A stretch of DNA of 64,000 nucleotides, taken from positions 30,258,531 through 30,322,530 of the forward strand of contig NC_088910.1 in the NCBI RefSeq assembly GCF_963576675.1, written 5' to 3'. The notes under the pieces are model-generated. The model searched no databases. It saw only the letters and a program-made list of their open reading frames with translations, and was not told the origin of the DNA. This document shows, in pieces, positions 48,701 to 59,886 of the stretch (positions are counted from its first letter, which is position 1; the number at the start of each line of letters is the position of its first letter). Origin of the DNA: Euphorbia lathyris. Its lineage: Eukaryota; Streptophyta; Magnoliopsida; Malpighiales; Euphorbiaceae. A program made the position numbers and the translations under genes.

Positions 48701-50333
48701 CAGCCAATAACTGTCCCACTGAGAGCAGATTAAACTCAAATTGTGGTACGTAAAGAACCCCTTGTAAAATTATATCCTGGCTTAGCATAATTGTGCCTGT
48801 GATAAGCACCTTCTGCGCTTGTCCATCAGGTAAATAGATATTTCTAGAGTGGGACAAATGTTCTTGAGAAGAAAAACATTGCAAATTATTGCACATATGT
48901 GTAGAAGCTCCAGAATCTATAATCCACACAGAAGAAACACGACTATTTGTGCTAGCAACTGATGTAACAGACAAGGCATACATACCACTGCTTGCAAAAG
49001 CTGTGAAAGCCAGCTTAGCCTCTGAGACAGACTTGCCTTTAAGTAGGCGTTGTAACTCCTTCTGCACTAACTTCATGACACCTTTTTCCATGCCTTTGTT
49101 GCCACTGAAATATTCCTCAGTTCCATCATCATCACTAACATCATCGAGTGGTGAATCAAGTTCTGTATTCACAAAAGCAGCAGTAGCAGAACTAGAACCA
49201 GAAACATGATTAGTAGCAGAAGTATTAGATTTTTTGCCTTTATACCAGTCCGGAAAGCCGTGTAACAGAAAACATTCCTCTTTCACATGCTTATATCGTT
49301 TACAATGAGTACAATATTTGTCACTCTTGTTCTCTTTGTCTTTAGAATTATTCCTTTTGTTAGAGGTTGTTTTGAAAACAGGTTTAGCCAAAGAAGTGGC
49401 CACAGCATTGGCAAAATCGGTTTGACTATCCGCCACATATCCTCTTTGACGCTCAACACGTTGAACCATAGAATAAGCACTATTAATGTGAGGAATAGGA
49501 TCCATAAGCAAAATTTGATGACAAACATGTTCATATTCAAGATTTAGTCCAGAGAGAAACTGCATTACTTGATCTGTCTTACAAGAATTCAGAAATAGAG
49601 TTTGCGAACCTCCACAATTACAGTTCTGAAAAGGTTGTAAAACAGATATTTCATCCCAACATCTCTTCAATTTCATGAAGTAAGATGAAATAGACTGACT
49701 ACCTTGAGTTATTTTGCTTAACTCTTGTTTCAGATGGAAAAGTTGAAGAGCGTTATGTTCATCGAAACGCTATTGCAATTCAATCCATAGTAATCTAGCA
49801 GATGCAGCATAAAGAAATGCGTTCGCAATTTCTTTCGAGATTGAATTGATTAACCAGGAAAATACCAGACTATCAATTTCTTCCCATCGTTCATACTCAG
49901 GGGTTCCTAACATAAGCTTCGAGTCTTGTAAAATAAAATTCAACTTGCGTTTGGCTCTTAGGGCATGAATCATAGAATGACTCCATGGAATGTAATTGTT
50001 ACTTCTAGTTAAGAATGAACTTACAAGAATTATGCTAGGGCTATCTGTTATCGAGATCGATCCGTAGGATTCTGAGTCTTTGTGTTGTGAAATAAGAGAT
50101 TTCTTTTTAGATTGAACTTGTTTCTCTGAATGATCGCGTGTTCGATCTGATTCCGGTTTGCTAGTTGCTCCTTGATCGCCGATCATATTCTGACTTCCGA
50201 TCACATTCTGATGCGGAGGAACAGATCTATCTTCTACATAGTCTTCTTCCGATGAACTTGTAACTTCAGTTTCATGACCGTCAATTTGTTGCGATTACAG
50301 AGCACGGAGATAACTTTGCTTCTTTTTCGCCAT
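45718..50333 (-). pseudogene. copia gag-pol, several lesions
   Basis: Gag would start at the ATG at 50333. TAA comes after 12 codons (50295-50297), then a second stop at 49770. Gag and the knuckle CTHCKRYKHVKEEC follow, then protease IDSGASTHM and integrase (HLRLGHVSY...CDVC). A TAG interrupts the integrase core at 48168. The frame shifts by one base near 47300. RT and RNase H read from about 47290 to 45718. The RT active site reads YVND in place of YVDD (near 46690), which removes one of the two metal-binding aspartates. Several lesions fit G-to-A or C-to-T changes. Confidence 0.92.
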
Positions 50334-50372
50334 TAGGTTTGAGAAGAAGAAATCAGATGAACAAACCTATAA

Positions 50373-50384
50373 GCTCTGATACCA
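50373..50384 (-). other. Primer-binding site of the second young copia
   Basis: TGGTATCAGAGC on the minus strand, directly adjacent to the 5' LTR end. Confidence 0.92.
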
Positions 50385-50522
50385 TCTTGTATAACAGAGA
50401 AATAGAGAAATGAAGAAATCCAGAATTCTTTCTTATTGAAGACAATAACAGATACATGTATTTATAGTACTGATATAGGTAAAATTACTAAAAGACCCTT
50501 AAGCTAATTATAATATCTAATA
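50385..50522 (-). repeat. 5' LTR of the second young copia
   Basis: 138 bp, starting TATTAG on the minus strand (the partner LTR starts TGTTAG) and ending ACAAGA. Followed by the duplication GTAAT. Confidence 0.9.
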
Positions 50523-50881
50523 GTAATTAATTGATTCAACTTGTTAGAATAAAATTGTTTTTGACTGTCATTATTAAAAGTAAAATTATACCATTTAAAC
50601 GTTAAAAATAAAATTACTTCCAAATATAAATGTTTGAGATATTTCTCTATTTTTTTTATCTAATTATACATAGCACTAGTAAGTAAATTTGGGGGCAGGG
50701 CAAGTGTGGGGTTATTATTCGAGCTGGCATCATAATAAGGTTATAGTGTGGGGTTATTATCCGAGATGGCATTAAAGTGCCAATCTTGGTTTTCAACGCG
50801 GTAGGATCCTCCTGTTCTCCATTCATGTTAATGACACACCAACTTTTAGTAATTGCAAAATGATTGGCTTCTAAACTTATA

Positions 50882-51088
50882 TCATACACATCAGTTGCGT
50901 TCACATAGACCCTGATGACCATATAAATTTGGTCATTCACCGTTAGATCTAAGCGGATTAAATATAAATTTTAGGATGTTTTGAATCTCGACCTTAGAAT
51001 TTTAATCCATCTAGATCCAATGATGAATGACCAAATTTACGTGGTCATCAGGGTCCATGTGAACGCAACTGTCATACACATTAGTTCC
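50882..51088. mobile_element. Small foldback (~205 bp)
   Basis: The left arm GTTGCGTTCACATAGACCC with TGATGACCATATAAATTTGG is mirrored by the right arm ending near 51088, over about 70 bp with few mismatches. The 60-bp centre contains another weak palindrome around TAGATC. Confidence 0.75.
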
Positions 51089-51269
51089 GTGAATAAGTAT
51101 CATGATTAAATTAAAAAAAATCTACAAAAACACTGTAAAAGATATATAAAACACAAAGTTAATTTATTTAAAAACTTAAAATCATGAATGAGTTAGATTT
51201 TTACTTTTTAAATTTTGAATTATTTTATGAATTTAGATAAATTGTAATATATATCCTTTTATACAAATT

Positions 51270-51446
51270 TAAGGGGGCAAATTAATTACTATAAGTAAAT
51301 TTAGAGGGTCAATTTGTCATTTTAAATAAATTTAGACGGCCAATAAATTAATTAAATAAATTGAGAGGGCTAACGAGACATTATATAAACTTAAGGGACC
51401 AATCAGATTTTTTGAACAAGTTGAGGGACCTTTGATATATTAAGCC
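51270..51446. mobile_element. Partial copy of the GGCTTAATACATCA MITE
   Basis: The right end reads TTGATATATTAAGCC and is preceded by several AGGGGGCAAATTAA/AAGGGACCAATCAG phrases matching the arms at 37016-37527. The left arm is lost or too diverged to recognise. Confidence 0.65.
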
Positions 51447-52164
51447 TACATTTTTCAACATATTTATGTGATTGATTGTGTCATTATACTTGTAGGCTTA
51501 CTAAACGTTAGCACACACACGTCTAATAAGGCTATTTATTTTTGTCCGAATATATATTTAAACTAGAAAGATACCCTTGCTTCGCTTCGGGAAAGAAATA
51601 ACGTATTAGTTTTTATTAAATTGATTTGTATTTTAACCACTTGAACCACGTGATTGGTAGTAGTATAGTTATGTTTCTAGTTACAATAGATATATAATAA
51701 CTAAAAATACAAAGGTTTTCTACACTGAACGCCTACTTAACCAAATCAATATCCGAACTTAAAAACCCGACAGTCCAAAAATTAAAAACAGCTAGCGGAA
51801 AAATTAAATTATGTCAATAATTTTGTTCTTGGTTGAAGGATTTGGCTGGGTTGAGAAAACTTTTAAAATAGAAATTTTTAATAAGATCAAAAAACTCGAA
51901 GTAGTAGTAATAATAAAAAAATTCCAATTCGAGTTATAAAATTATGATAAAATTAAGGAGCGCATTTATGTAAAAGTAAATTATTAATATTAGTAGTACT
52001 GTTCATTGGATATTGCATAACCAAATAAATGAATTTGGTTATTCATCTTTATACTCTGACTTATTAAATCTAGTCTTAGAATGCTTAGAATTTTCACTTT
52101 AAAATTTTAGTAAGTTTGGATCTAATAGTGAATATTCAAAAATAAGATAAAGGTTTAGAATGCA

Positions 52165-52522
52165 ATAACGGTATGATTACTGAACTTTACACATTTTAAC
52201 ATCGGTAGTCACTTAATTTTAACTAACTCCTCAAAATGACCGTTAACGACCTCAAAATGAAAATATTCAAGAATTAAAGTTGTTCGGAATGAAATTGACC
52301 ATAAAATCACATTTTTTTGGAGTTTTCTCTTTCTAAAAATTTACTTTCTCTCCTAACCAAACAACACCTAAATGACCTCAAACGAAAACTTTTAAGAGCT
52401 AAAGTTCCTTTGAATATCATTAACTCTTCGAATTATTTATTTTGAGACCGTCAACAGTCGTTTTGAGGTGTTGAGTGACCACCAGTATTAAAAAGTGTAA
52501 AGTTCGGTAGTCATACTGTTAA
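52165..52522. mobile_element. MITE with GTATGATTACTGAACTTTAC ends
   Basis: About 358 bp with inverted arms of about 80 bp: the left arm reads TGAACTTTACACATTTTAAC and the right arm matches its complement near 52490-52522. A further partial repeat follows to 52585. No gene. Confidence 0.7.
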
Positions 52523-52804
52523 GAATTGAAGTTCAGTGGTTACAATATTAAAATGATAAAGTTCAGTGGCCATGGATGTAATTAACCCTCTTACAAAGCA
52601 AAACACGTCGTCGTTTTCTTGTAAGTAGGTTGATGTAATTAGGGGTAAAATTGGAATGATGCATGTAAGCGGAAGGGTGATGTGAATGAATTAAAAAAAA
52701 TGTGCAAAATTGGAAAGTGAATTGAATGGTACTATAGGGACAAATTGAAAAAAAATTGGAATTGGCACTGTTCATGCTATTCAACTTTATAAGTATATAT
52801 AATA

Positions 52805-53383
52805 GGGTTAAGGTGCAAAAATACCCCTAACGTTTTGGGTTAGGAGCAATTTTACCCCTAACGTCTAAAATGGTGCCACTTTACCCCTAACGTTTGTAAC
52901 CAAGAGCAATTTTACCCTTAACGTTGATAAATTGGGTCAATTTGATAAATAATTCATCAAACTGTCTTCTCAGCCATTAATCTTGTCATCAACACTTCAC
53001 ACGCATGTCATTTTATCAGTAACAAATCAAAAACATATGTTGAGAAGTGAAAAAAATATAAAAAATATAATGTCTTTTGTACGAATTAGATAAAAAAAAT
53101 CAAAAAAATCACCGAATTTATAAATATTAATCTCCAATTCTATTATTAAATTATAAAAAACATAAAATCTTTTTTTATATAACGATTGATATGCAATTGG
53201 TGCGAAATAAGAACAAAAATGGATGTGTTTTATAATAATTTCTGAAATTGACCCAAATTATCAACGTTAGGGATAAAATTGCTCTTGGTTACAAACGTTA
53301 GGGGTAAAATTGCACCATTTTAGATGTTAGGGGTAAAATTGCTCCTAACCCAAAACGTTAGGGGTATTTTTGGACCTTAACCC
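52805..53383. mobile_element. MULE-type MITE with GGGTTAAGGTCCAAAAATACC ends
   Basis: The 579-bp element has inverted arms of about 135 bp made of repeated CCCCTAACGT phrases. It is flanked by the 10-bp repeat ATATATAATA (52795-52804 and 53384-53393), a low-complexity duplication. No gene. Confidence 0.82.
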
Positions 53384-53395
53384 ATATATAATATA

Positions 53396-53918
53396 GCCTA
53401 TAAGGCTTAATACATCATTTGCCCCCTGAACTTGTACAAAATGGTTGATTGGCCCCCTGAACTTTCAAAGTGTCTCAATAGCCCCCTGAACTTGCATAAA
53501 ATGTTTACTTAACTCCCTGAACTTGCGTAAAACGTAATCAATTGATCACTCGGTTGCAAAAAAGTAAGTTAAATGTGGAAGATGTATTCCACGTGTCTTA
53601 AAATGTTATTACATAATTTAAGAATAGAGTAAAAATGAAGTTATTACTTGCTCAACTATGAACCTTGTATTCTCTAATATTACAACCGTAATACCCCGAT
53701 CTTGATTGTTTTATTTTTTGTTAAGACGCGTGCAATACATTTTCCATATTTAACTTACTTTTTTGCAACCGAGTGATCAATTGATTGCGTTTTACGCAAG
53801 TTCAGGGGGCTAATTGAACATTTTATGTAAGTTCAGGAAGCTATCGAGACACTTTGAAAGTTCAGGGGGCCAATCAACCATTTTGTACAAGTTCAGGGAG
53901 CAAATGATGTATTAAGCC
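53396..53918. mobile_element. Second full copy of the GGCTTAATACATCA MITE
   Basis: Arms read GGCTTAATACATCATTTGCC (53404) and its complement (to 53918). The interior closely matches 37016-37527. TATAATATA occurs at 53387-53395 and 53919-53927 as a possible 9-bp duplication. If it is real, the left end carries eight extra bases. Confidence 0.85.
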
Positions 53919-53974
53919 TATAATATAATATGCAGATTAAACATGTGCACCTCGTCGAAGAAAATGGTCGTAGG

Positions 53975-54270
53975 TGTCATGGAACCGATTGAACTAAAAG
54001 CTCGAACTTAATAGTTAAGGCCCAATCATATATCTTATATCAATCTCCGACACACCCCCACACGCAAATGTCATTTGGGCTTGCAGCATGCACAACACAG
54101 GCTCATCCCGCCATGTGTTTTTAATTTCACAAATTAATGAGATTGTCGGGACTCAAACCCTCGACCGTTTGGTCGAAGAGGCTCTGATACCATGTCATGG
54201 AACCGATTGAACTAAAAGCTCGAGCTTAATAGTTAAGGTCCAATCATATATCTTATATCAATCTCCGACA
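53975..54270 (-). mobile_element. TRIM (miniature LTR retrotransposon)
   Basis: Complete 296-bp element: 78-bp LTRs at 53975-54052 and 54193-54270 with two differences, TG...CA ends, and a perfect 5-bp duplication GTAGG (53970-53974 and 54271-54275). The PBS TGGTATCAGAGCC is next to the right LTR, and a G-rich tract GTGTGGGGGTG precedes the left LTR on the minus strand. The 140-bp interior has no coding capacity, so it relies on proteins of other elements. Confidence 0.95.
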
Positions 54271-54275
54271 GTAGG

Positions 54276-54907
54276 ATGGTGCAATCTATCAGTGGCAAAT
54301 AGAATCGTGTATTTACAACCCTTCAACCATGAATGTTCCTCTCCTAGAACGTCCAACTTAGTTTGAGTCATGGTGGAGGTCATGCTATGGGGATAGCAAC
54401 GGGTATTGTATCCGCGGGTATCCGGTAAGGGTGGATACAGGGGTCCGGGGGATCCGGGCCCCTCCGGCAACCGGAACCACCATGGTAATGAGTAGTTTTG
54501 GCCCCCTTAATATTAGTCTATATAGACTCTGTGTAGTAATATTTTATTGTTTAAATGTAGATGAAATGGTTAAAACACTTGCTTTTTTATCTAGAAAGTG
54601 TTTATTTATTTAAATTTTATTTTTCAATAATTATAAAACTATGTTACCATTATTAATTGATTAATTTATTTTCATAACACTTTTAAACTCATTTTTATTA
54701 TGTCTTTTCCATTAAAAAAATTAATTTCTTATTTTTGAGACTCAAACAACTTAATTTCTAAATTAAATTTTAAAATATTAAAACTAAAAATAAAAAAATG
54801 TTATAATTTTTTTACAAACTAGTAGTATTAAACTAATAAAAAAATTAATTATATCCAATTACATGTTAGACTTGTCCAAAATTCAAAATTTCAATATTTT
54901 AGACCTA
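54276..54907. other. Gene-less stretch with a MITE-like end
   Basis: Sequence near 54388-54425 (GGATAGCAACGGGTATTG and GCGGGTATCCGG) resembles one end of the GGGTACCCG-type hAT MITE family, but no matching opposite end is close. The rest is AT-rich without a gene. Confidence 0.45.
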
Positions 54908-55160
54908 TTAGGTACTCCCTAAATCTAAATTTCTATTTATTTTTTTTACTTATTAGTCCTTTATAAATCCAAATTTCTAATTTTTTTACCTGTTAGTCCT
55001 CCATAAATCCAAATTTCTAATTTTTTTTTGCCTCTTAGGCCTCCTTAAATCCAAATTATTAATTTTTTTTTGCGTGGTAGGCCATCTGAAATCAAAATTT
55101 TTAATTTTTTTACATGTTCAGCCTCCCTAAATCCAATTTTTTTTACATGTTAGGACTATA
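54908..55160. repeat. ~40-bp AT-rich minisatellite
   Basis: About six imperfect copies of a unit like TTAGTCCTCCATAAATCC followed by AAATTTCTAATTTTTTT. The copies diverge mostly in T-run length. Non-coding. Confidence 0.8.
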
Positions 55161-55329
55161 AACGAAATCTAGCTTAATTTTGAAAAATTGTGCATTAATA
55201 CTTAAAATTGGTTCTTGACCATTCAAATTATAACACGCATATATAAAAAAAAATTAAGCAAGTTCGATTTAGCAAAAAAAAAACCTTAATGCACGTGTAA
55301 AATCGGCCCCCCAACCGAGTAATCTTGTA

Positions 55330-55850
55330 TTCGCCAATGGTACCCGACCCTATCTGATTCTAATGGGACTATCCGTACCCTGTATAAAAGGGTATGAGAC
55401 GAGTAGGAAATCAAAACCATTACCCGTTAGGATAATGGGACGGGTATGGGAATACCTCTGGGGTACCCGTTACCAGTCATAACTTTTTTATATATTAAAA
55501 AATATTATTATTTTTTAGATGTAAGATGTGAGATTTGAACCAAACCTTTTGTTTTTAAACCATTAAGTGAGACTACTAAACTACTTTATTATTATTATTG
55601 ATTAAAATTCAATTTGTTCAATTTTTAGATTGTTGATTTATTAAATTTATACTTTGTTAAATTTATAATATTTTTTGTTTTATTTATTGATTCTTAACGG
55701 GTAAGGGTACCCGCGGGTATCCGTGAATTAAATGAGACGGGTATGAGATGCAAAAAAGTATACCCGTTAAGATAATGGGACGGGTACAGATAATTAAAAA
55801 ATAAACGGGTAAGAGTTTGAACAGGTATCCTACCCGTTTCCATCTCCAAT
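55330..55850. mobile_element. Second copy of the hAT-like GGGTACCCG MITE
   Basis: It is the inverse-oriented relative of the split element at 39120-45558: both carry the same interior (TGAGATTTGAACC-like core and the AATCAATAAATAAAACAAAA region in complement) and AACGGGTA-rich ends. Terminal bases and target duplication are uncertain. Confidence 0.7.
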
Positions 55851-56050
55851 TGCTCATCGTAAGAGTTATCTTCTTGATCTTGGAGGTAGAAACTATTTCC
55901 AAAACTCTAAAGAAAGTTAAAAGAATTGATGAAGGGAATTAAAAACTTATTGTGCTTTAATTCGAAGGTTGAAGGTTGAAGAAATATTGAAAATGTAGAA
56001 AATTTTGAAGGTTAAAGATAAGAATGGTAAATTGGGAAATCTCACCTACC

Positions 56051-56500
56051 TCATTTCTTCTTATAAGGCCTCGAGCAACATTTCAAATTATCGAATACCT
56101 CTCTAGCATATGTCCCATTTACATTGAAGAAAGAACCATCTCGAACGTAAAATGTCGCATTGGGAATATCAAGCGTCCGTTCTAGACTTGCAAAGTTAGT
56201 CTCTATTTATGAAGGATTTCTGATAACATAAGTGAATATTGAGACAAAGTCTTGATATCACCCGAATCTCTCACGCTCACTATGCTAGATCTACAATCTG
56301 GACTTCCAAAGCTTCTTCCTCTATAATGTCGATCAAAGAAATTTTCTCCTGATTAAGAGCACTTAGCCCACATATATAGCGCCGCCCGATACAGAATGTA
56401 GACTTTTTCGGTATCATTTTCTTTTCGGATTACATACAGACAAGGAGTCTCCACTCATGTATAAAGGGTCCAACTCTCTTCAGAAGGTGTGGTACATTAC
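56051..56500 (-). pseudogene. Degraded unrecognised coding fragment
   Basis: On the minus strand a coding-like frame reads for about 100 codons from near 56490 (for example ENDTEKVYILYRAALYMWAK and GSPDCRSSIVSVRDSGD). It has a TGA and TAA upstream and two TAGs near 56200. After a one-base shift near 56185 it continues as DIPNATFYVRDG through to KCCSRPYKKK and TGA at 56051-56053. Codon-like composition and a coherent C-terminus suggest a real former gene. I do not recognise the family. No start or promoter remains. Confidence 0.55.
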
Positions 56501-56554
56501 ACCATTAGTAATTCAGAATCTCTCTATTTACTTTCTCCCTCTTTAGTAACAAAC

Positions 56555-57915
56555 GGGTAAATTACATACGTGGTGTACAACTTTTACCCATTTTCACACT
56601 TTGGTGTACAACCAAAAATTTGTCACACTAAACTGTATAAGCTTCAGGTGACCTCCCACTAAAGTGTACATCCGGTATTTGTGACCGGTTAAAGCTAGTT
56701 AACTATGCCACGTCATCAATTTGACCACTTTAAAAAGTCAAAAATTGACACTATATTATGAAATTACTAAAATATCCCCATACCCTTCCTTAAACTCCTC
56801 TCTTTCACTCTTTTCCTTTCTCTCTCTAAATTCTCTCTCCCTCCTATCTGTTAGATGTCTAACAGCTCTCTCTCTCTCTCACTCCTCCCTCTCACTCTTT
56901 TACTTTCTCTCTCTAAATCATCTCTCCCTCTGTTCTGGGTACATAAAGAAAACCTTAAAAAATCTAAATCTAAACAAAGACAGCCGACTTCCCTTCCCTT
57001 CACCCAACCACTCTAATGCATCCTCTCCCTTCATCCTGCCTGACTTCTTCCCTTCATCCTGCCCACTTCCCTTCCCTTTACAACATTTTCTCTTAATCTA
57101 TTTACTCTTCTAAAATCCGTTAAGTTTTCTGTGCAAAATATATTATGGCTGCAAATTCATTAGAATCCTTTCCAAATTATGCACGTGTCTGTGTGTATAA
57201 AGCAAAAACATTCATCATTATCGTACCATTATACAGTTCGTTTTCTATAGGAACAAAAAAAAATCAAGTTCAAGTATATAACACAGATAAGATATCACAC
57301 CAAATAAGAACAATTCATTCATAGCATATTTTCTTTGTTCCTTTTCTAAAGAGCACAAAAGCAGTTGACTTTTTGATAATTTTTACATCCCCTCTGATAT
57401 TAAAAAAGTTTTTTCTATGCAATGCAAATGAGAAGCTTGTCTTCTTATCTTATTAGAGAATGTTACCATATGAAATTCAACAGATCTGTTTTTTCCGCAT
57501 TTCTTCTTGTGAAATAATTGAAATAATTTTATGCTTCTGCGTGTTTCATGTACCATTTCACATCTCATTGTTCTTCAAGTGAGTGGGAGGAGTTAGAGAG
57601 AGCTGTTAGACATCTAACAGAGAAGAGAAGAGGGAGAGATGATTTAGAGAGAGAAAGGAAAAGAGTAAGATAAGAGTTAAAGGAAGGGGTGAGGATATTT
57701 TAGTAATTTCATAATATAGTTTCAATTTTTAACTTTTTAAAGTGGTCAAATTGCTGACGTGGCATAGTTGACCAGCTTTGACCGGTCACAAACACCGGCT
57801 GTATATTTTAGTGGGAGGTCACATGAAGCTTGTACAGTTTAGTGTGACAAATTTTTTGTTGTACACCAAAGTGTGAAAATGGATAAAAATTGTACACCAC
57901 GTATGTAATTTACCC
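56555..57915. mobile_element. MULE-type MITE, relative of the GRF-intron element
   Basis: The 1361-bp element has ends GGGTAAATTACATACG and its complement. Inverted arms extend to about 340 bp and include CT-rich stretches and TGTTAGATGTCTAACA-like palindromes. Flanks GTAACAAAC and ATAAGAAAC match at 7 of 9, a worn 9-bp duplication. It shares GGTGTACAACTTTT and GTGACCGGT phrases with 15002-16350. No transposase. Confidence 0.85.
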
Positions 57916-58000
57916 ATAAGAAACCGACTTGAGCGTTGAGGTATTCCTCGCTAGGATCCATCCAAGTTTGATTTTTTTTTTGAAGAAAATCCTATCATAT

Positions 58001-59870
58001 TGTTAGCGATATTTTGCGAATATGCTAATTTCAACCTTGTCACGTGTGGTTAGGGTGCGGGCGTGCCAGAGAAGATTACTTCTCAATTATTAAAGACGGT
58101 TAAGTTTATAGAATTGCGCGCCAAAACTTGAAATCTTAAACGAAGCGATTGGCGAGGGACGCAAGGATTGAAAAAGTCCCTCTTGGGTCTCTAGCGCCGT
58201 TACGAAGACTTTGCTAGATAAATTGTTTTATTTAAGCTAATGCGGGTAAATTGAAGACGAGAAAATAAAGGAATTTAAAGTGCGAAATTGACACAAGATT
58301 TGGTGAAAATTGGTATTTTATTGATGAATAAAGGTTTGAATACATAAAATTGGAAATGAATTACAATTGAGAAATCTCTATATTAAACATATAGGCAATC
58401 AATTGAATTAGAACGAACAAATCAATACGAAGAATTGAAATGCAATAAAACAAATTGGAATTCAACAACAAACTCGGAGCCACAATAGCTATCTCGGATT
58501 GATGTTGAATTTTGGTGTCGGCGTGAGGTCCTTGGAGTACTGCAACCGGTCGGGCCCGTACGGTATGTGCCTTGTGCAATGACTAAACGTTGGTAGGCAA
58601 ATGGGGTAGATTTAATCTTGACTTTGGGGAGCTTGGTTGGAGTGCTTAAGAACACGGAATTTGGCAAATAAATAGTGTAAATTGAACTTCGGGACGTCAG
58701 GAATAACTTTGTATAAGGGATCGAAGGCCAAAACGAATGGTAAACAGACGAAATTGAAGATTGAAAATGACTAGTTGAATCTGGAAAAATCTGGGCAGAA
58801 TAGCTAAAAGAATTTGGGGTATAAAGATCAGCTTGTAAACGGAGTTTCTGGACACGGAATTGAATGAATCAAAAGGCTAAATCGAAATTCAGGACGTTAG
58901 GAACAACTTAGTCGAAGGGATCGAAGGCAAAAAATAACTTTAAATGGACAGAATTGAGCTTTGAAAAAGGATGGACGAATCCAGAAAATTACTTTAGAAA
59001 GGAAACTCCAATTGAAAACTTGAGCAGAGTAACGACTTAAAAACACTAATTTGATTTGAGAAACTCGAAAAAAAGGCTTTAGAACTTGAATTGAAGCTAA
59101 AGGAAGCTAAATGAGGGATTAAAACCAAGAAAAAACGAAGAACGAAAGAAAGAACTTTGAAGAACTTTAAGAACTAGGAACTTAAAACTAAGAACTAGAA
59201 CATTGAAAGGGACCTTTAGAGAGGGGTTTTGTGTTGTGATTGAGTGTGATTTTAATGAAGGGGAGGGGGTCTATTTATAGTATTTTGGAGTGGTATTTTG
59301 GTAATTATTCAGTGGCGTTTTGGTAATTATTCACCAACTAACACAACTACATCCATGCCACATCACCCCACTACCTCAACTTCTACTAACTACCATCAAC
59401 TTCCATTGACTGCTTCCAACTGTTGCCGGAAGAGGCAATACGCCCCGCGTATCGTTGGTTACACCCTGCGTATTGGAGGTCCTGAAGCTTGTGCGTTTTG
59501 TTGATGGTATCTGCGCGTGGCGCCTCTGGTGTTACGTCCCGCGTAGGAAAGTACGCGCTGCGTAAGAGAAGGACGCCCCGCGTGTTTGTGCTCCTGTACT
59601 TGGAACGCCTTGTTGATGCGCTTTACGCGTGGCGTATAGGAAGACACGCCCCGCGTAAAGCAGTCTCTGAAGCGGAACGTCTTCGGGTGTGTGGAATACG
59701 CCCCGCGTGTGAAAATACACGCCCCGCGTATTTGAGGTGAGCTTACGAATTGTTTTTCTGATTTTCATTTATTATTATTATTCCCTAGAAAAAATATAAA
59801 CTATATCCTAAATTTAACAACAAGCATTATATATATATATAAAATAAATTTTATTTATTTTGGGCCAACA
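58001..59870 (-). repeat. 3' LTR of the gypsy element (1.87 kb, putative)
   Basis: On the minus strand it starts TGTTGGCCCAAAATAA directly after a purine tract and ends CGCTAACA at 58001, giving TG...CA ends. It contains two related ~185-bp segments (about 58665-58850 and 58850-59035) sharing GGGATCGAAGGC. It also holds a CpG-rich array at 59430-59745. The second LTR is outside the window. The left end is set only by the terminal motif. Confidence 0.65.
59430..59745. repeat. TACGCCCCGCGTA motif array (in LTR)
   Basis: About ten exact or near copies of ACGCCCCGCGTA, alternating with TACGCGTGGCGTA and ACGTCCCGCGTA variants, embedded in ~85-bp higher-order units with GTGCTCCTG-like spacers. Each motif is an imperfect palindrome (TACGC-CCC-GCGTA). 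Confidence 0.85.
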
Positions 59871-59886
59871 ATTGCCCCCCTCTTTT
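59871..59886 (-). other. Polypurine tract of the gypsy element
   Basis: On the minus strand AAAAGAGGGGGGCAAT lies directly before the LTR start TGTTGG. This is the expected plus-strand primer site. Confidence 0.75.

Larger units (their letters stand above)
45599..50522 (-). mobile_element. Second young Ty1/copia element
   Basis: Complete 4924-bp minus-strand element with 138-bp LTRs differing at two positions and a 5-bp target duplication GTAAT (45594-45598 and 50523-50527). PBS at 50373-50384. The coding region has nonsense codons, one frameshift and an altered RT active site, so it is dead despite its youth. Confidence 0.95.
50528..52160. other. Gene-less stretch with MITE remnants
   Basis: No supportable gene. 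It holds a small foldback at 50882-51088 and one degraded arm of the GGCTTAATACATCA family at 51270-51446. The rest is AT-rich. Confidence 0.6.

Noticed and set aside
54190..54275. Simple segmental duplication of 78 bp
   Set aside because: PBS, purine tract, TG...CA ends and GTAGG duplications show that the repeats are LTRs of a TRIM.
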